From: Streptomyces katrae
GTDB lineage: Bacteria > Actinomycetota > Actinomycetes > Streptomycetales > Streptomycetaceae
Direction of reading: 5' to 3'
Assembly: GCF_000966975.1 (NCBI RefSeq)
Contig: NZ_JZWV01001125.1
Location: 1 to 6,443, forward strand
DNA length: 6,443 bases
Positions 5,131 to 6,443 of the stretch are shown here, piece after piece (position 1 is the stretch's first letter; each line of letters begins with the position of its first letter). The translations under genes were made by a program, and so were the position numbers. The notes below the pieces were generated by a model, which saw only the letters and a program-made list of their open reading frames with translations, was not told the DNA's origin and ran no database searches.

Positions 5131-5483
5131 CGCTCGTCCTTGGTGAGGTCGACCCGGTCGGCGGCCGGAGCAGGGGCGGCCTGGGCAGGGGCGGCCTGGG
5201 TGCGGGCCGCCGTCAGCTCGGCGATCCGGGCGTCCCGCTCGGCGAGCTCCGCGGCGAGCCGGTCCAGTACGTCGTCCACCTCGGCCATCCGGTAGCCGCG
5301 CGGGGCGATCGGCAGCCGCAGCGCGTCGATGTCCTCCCGTACCACCGGACGGGTCTCGGGCAGGGCGTCCGCCACCCGGTCGGGCTCGGCCTCGGGCAGG
5401 ACGGCCTCCGCGCCTCCGCCGACCACCGCGAGGGTGACCGCGGCCACGACCACGACCAGCGCGATCAGCAAGAACCAGAACAC
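5127..5483 (-). CDS. Small membrane-anchored DivIVA-domain protein
   Basis: A 118-aa protein with one N-terminal membrane helix (residues 2-22, from FWFLLIALVVVVAAVTL) and no cleavage site seen. A DivIVA-type motif follows at about residues 52-76 (IDALRLPIAPRGYRMAEVDD, then VLDRL), with a short coiled coil to about 94 (LAAELAERDARIAELTAA) and a Gln/Ala/Pro tail ending in KDER. The motif resembles the short N-terminal segment by which DivIVA/Wag31 proteins find membranes, but it is much shorter than true DivIVA and already carries its own anchor. GTG 5483 is chosen because AGGGGAG (5496-5490) is 6 nt upstream; that site abuts TTG 5489, which rules the latter out. It forms an operon with tag through a 4-nt overlap and is divergent from folP2. 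M. tuberculosis Rv1209 probably corresponds. A role in cell-pole or envelope organisation is inference only. Confidence 0.87.
   Translation of the reverse strand: MFWFLLIALVVVVAAVTLAVVGGGAEAVLPEAEPDRVADALPETRPVVREDIDALRLPIAPRGYRMAEVDDVLDRLAAELAERDARIAELTAARTQAAPAQAAPAPAADRVDLTKDER
5171..5200. repeat. Two perfect 15-bp tandem repeats within the DivIVA-domain gene
   Basis: CAGGGGCGGCCTGGG occurs at 5171-5185 and again at 5186-5200. On the coding (minus) strand it encodes the doubled AQAAP-type linker before the C-terminus. Five codons per unit keep the frame, so copy number could vary between strains without disrupting the protein. Confidence 0.8.
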
Positions 5484-5494
5484 GATCAACTCCC

Positions 5495-5523
5495 CTGAGA
5501 GACTCCGGCCACCAGGTTAAGGT
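5495..5523 (+). promoter_or_regulatory. Candidate folP2 promoter (CTGAGA-N17-TAAGGT), overlapping a minus-strand -10
   Basis: TAAGGT (5518-5523) fits TANNNT, and CTGAGA (5495-5500) lies 17 nt upstream with four of six matches to TTGACA. Transcription would begin near 5530, giving a leader of about 36 nt that holds the GGAGGA ribosome site (5551-5556). On the opposite strand TAACCT (5519-5514) also fits TANNNT and is well placed for the DivIVA-tag unit, so divergent polymerases may compete for the same bases. The minus-strand -35 is poor. Confidence 0.45.
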
Positions 5524-5565
5524 CGCAGACGTGGCGCGAGGGTCGCCGAAGGAGGAAAGAGCGGG

Positions 5566-6426
5566 ATGCTGCGACTGGGCAGGCGCGAGTTCGACACCCA
5601 CGAGCCGGTGATCATGGCCATCGTGAACCGGACCCCTGACTCCTTCTACGACCAGGGCGCCACCTTCCGCGACGAGCCCGCGCTGGACCGGGTGGAGCAG
5701 GCGGTGGCCGAGGGCGCGGCGATCATCGACATCGGCGGGGTCAAGGCGGGCCCGGGCGAGCACGTGGACGCGGCCGAGGAGGCCCGGCGCACGGTCGGTT
5801 TCGTGGCCGAGGTGCGCCGCCGCCACCCGGACGTGGTGATCAGCGTGGACACCTGGCGGCACGAGGTCGGCGAGGCCGTCTGCGCGGCCGGCGCGGACCT
5901 GCTCAACGACGCCTGGGGCGGGGTGGACCCGAAGCTGGCGGAGGTCGCGGCGCGCCACGGCGCGGGCATCGTGTGCACGCACGCGGGCGGGGTGGAGCCG
6001 CGCACCCGGCCGCACCGGACCGCGTACGAGGACGTGATGGAGGACATCCTGCGCGTCACCGTCGGGCTCGCGGAGCGGGCCGAGGCCCTCGGAGTGCCCC
6101 GGGAGTCGATCCTGATCGACCCGGGCCACGACTTCGGGAAGAACACCAGGCACTCGCTGGAAGCCACCCGCAGGCTGGCGGAGATGGCCGAAACCGGTTG
6201 GCCGGTCCTGGTCTCCCTGTCGAACAAGGACTTCGTGGGCGAGACCCTGGACAAGCCGGTCAAGGAGCGGCTGCTGGGCACGCTGGCGACCACGGCCGTC
6301 TCGGCGTGGCTCGGCGCCCAGGTCTACCGGGTCCACGAGGTCGCGGAGACGAAGCAGGTCCTCGACATGGTCCGGTCGATCCAGGGGCACCGGCCGCCGG
6401 CCGTGGCCCGGCGCGGGCTGGCCTGA
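5566..6426 (+). CDS. folP2: Dihydropteroate synthase homologue, FolP2 type (probably not a classical DHPS)
   Basis: TIM-barrel protein of the pterin-binding (DHPS) family, 286 aa and full length. It keeps IMAIVNRTPDSFYD (residues 17-30, DHPS loop 1 but with Arg where NVTPDSF has Val), ISVDTW (95-100), LLNDAWGG, IDPGHDFGKN and YRVHEVAET (the conserved RVH). The loop-2 signature STRPG, whose Thr, Arg and Pro line the pABA/sulfonamide site, is replaced by VKAGPG in IDIGGVKAGPGEHVD, and the usual SRK before the catalytic Lys reads SNK. These changes are the same as in M. tuberculosis Rv1207 (FolP2) as I remember it, which is reported to lack DHPS activity. Pterin-type binding may persist but folate synthesis is doubtful. 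ATG 5566 has GGAGGA (5551-5556) 9 nt upstream. In mycobacteria the next gene is gpgS; the window ends before this can be seen. Confidence 0.93.
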   Translation: MLRLGRREFDTHEPVIMAIVNRTPDSFYDQGATFRDEPALDRVEQAVAEGAAIIDIGGVKAGPGEHVDAAEEARRTVGFVAEVRRRHPDVVISVDTWRHEVGEAVCAAGADLLNDAWGGVDPKLAEVAARHGAGIVCTHAGGVEPRTRPHRTAYEDVMEDILRVTVGLAERAEALGVPRESILIDPGHDFGKNTRHSLEATRRLAEMAETGWPVLVSLSNKDFVGETLDKPVKERLLGTLATTAVSAWLGAQVYRVHEVAETKQVLDMVRSIQGHRPPAVARRGLA

Positions 6427-6443
6427 GCCGGCCCGCGCCCGAG

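Noticed and set aside
5487..5489. TTG as start of the DivIVA-domain gene
   Set aside because: It abuts AGGGGAG; GTG 5483 has 6-nt spacing.
4549..6390. 613-codon open frame on the minus strand
   Set aside because: Only the part from GTG 5130 matches Tag. The upstream 420 codons lie antisense to folP2 and the DivIVA-domain gene, have a His/Arg/Gly/Pro-rich composition typical of a GC-rich shadow frame, and match no family.

Overview
The window is very GC-rich, with G or C at nearly every third codon position, GTG/TTG starts and GGAGG-type ribosome binding sites. With the gene content this points to a Streptomyces or close streptomycete chromosome. It looks like ordinary core chromosome: I see no insertion sequence, integrase, CRISPR array, tRNA or rRNA.

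Layout. (1) 1-2285, minus strand: an envelope-stress module read right to left. It holds an ECF sigma factor of the mycobacterial SigE type, a zinc-type (HxxxCxxC) anti-sigma factor whose start overlaps the sigma stop by 4 nt, and, 112 bp further on, an HtrA-like membrane serine protease cut off by the left edge. (2) 2453-3115, plus: a SAM-dependent O-methyltransferase-like gene, divergent from the sigma gene across a 167-bp regulatory gap. (3) 3230-3397, minus: a 55-codon DUF3117 protein, separated from the methyltransferase by a perfect 15-bp GC-rich hairpin that probably terminates both converging genes. (4) 3398-3729: a 332-bp divergent gap with candidate promoter and operator sites, including a tandemly doubled 10-bp palindrome. 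(5) 3730-4533, plus: a crotonase-family enzyme lacking both classical hydratase glutamates. (6) 4549-5483, minus: a two-gene unit of a small membrane-anchored DivIVA-domain protein and DNA-3-methyladenine glycosylase I (tag), again joined by a 4-nt GTGA overlap. (7) 5566-6426, plus: a dihydropteroate synthase homologue of the FolP2 type, which lacks the STRPG loop of true DHPS.

From memory of Mycobacterium tuberculosis, the same families lie together there (Rv1207 folP2, Rv1209, Rv1210 tag, Rv1211 DUF3117, Rv1220c methyltransferase, Rv1221 sigE, Rv1222 rseA, Rv1223 htrA). The window therefore looks like a compact version of a conserved actinobacterial block, with the crotonase gene as the added member.

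The sigma, anti-sigma and protease genes very probably work together: the anti-sigma factor holds the sigma factor at the membrane or in an inactive complex, and the protease acts on damaged envelope proteins. A GGGAAC-N18-GTT site upstream of the sigma gene suggests control by an ECF sigma factor, possibly itself. The functional links of the other genes are not evident from sequence alone. I did not find a wholly new system. The points most worth checking are the altered active sites of the FolP2, crotonase and methyltransferase proteins, the alternating hairpins ahead of the protease gene, and the doubled palindrome ahead of the crotonase gene.
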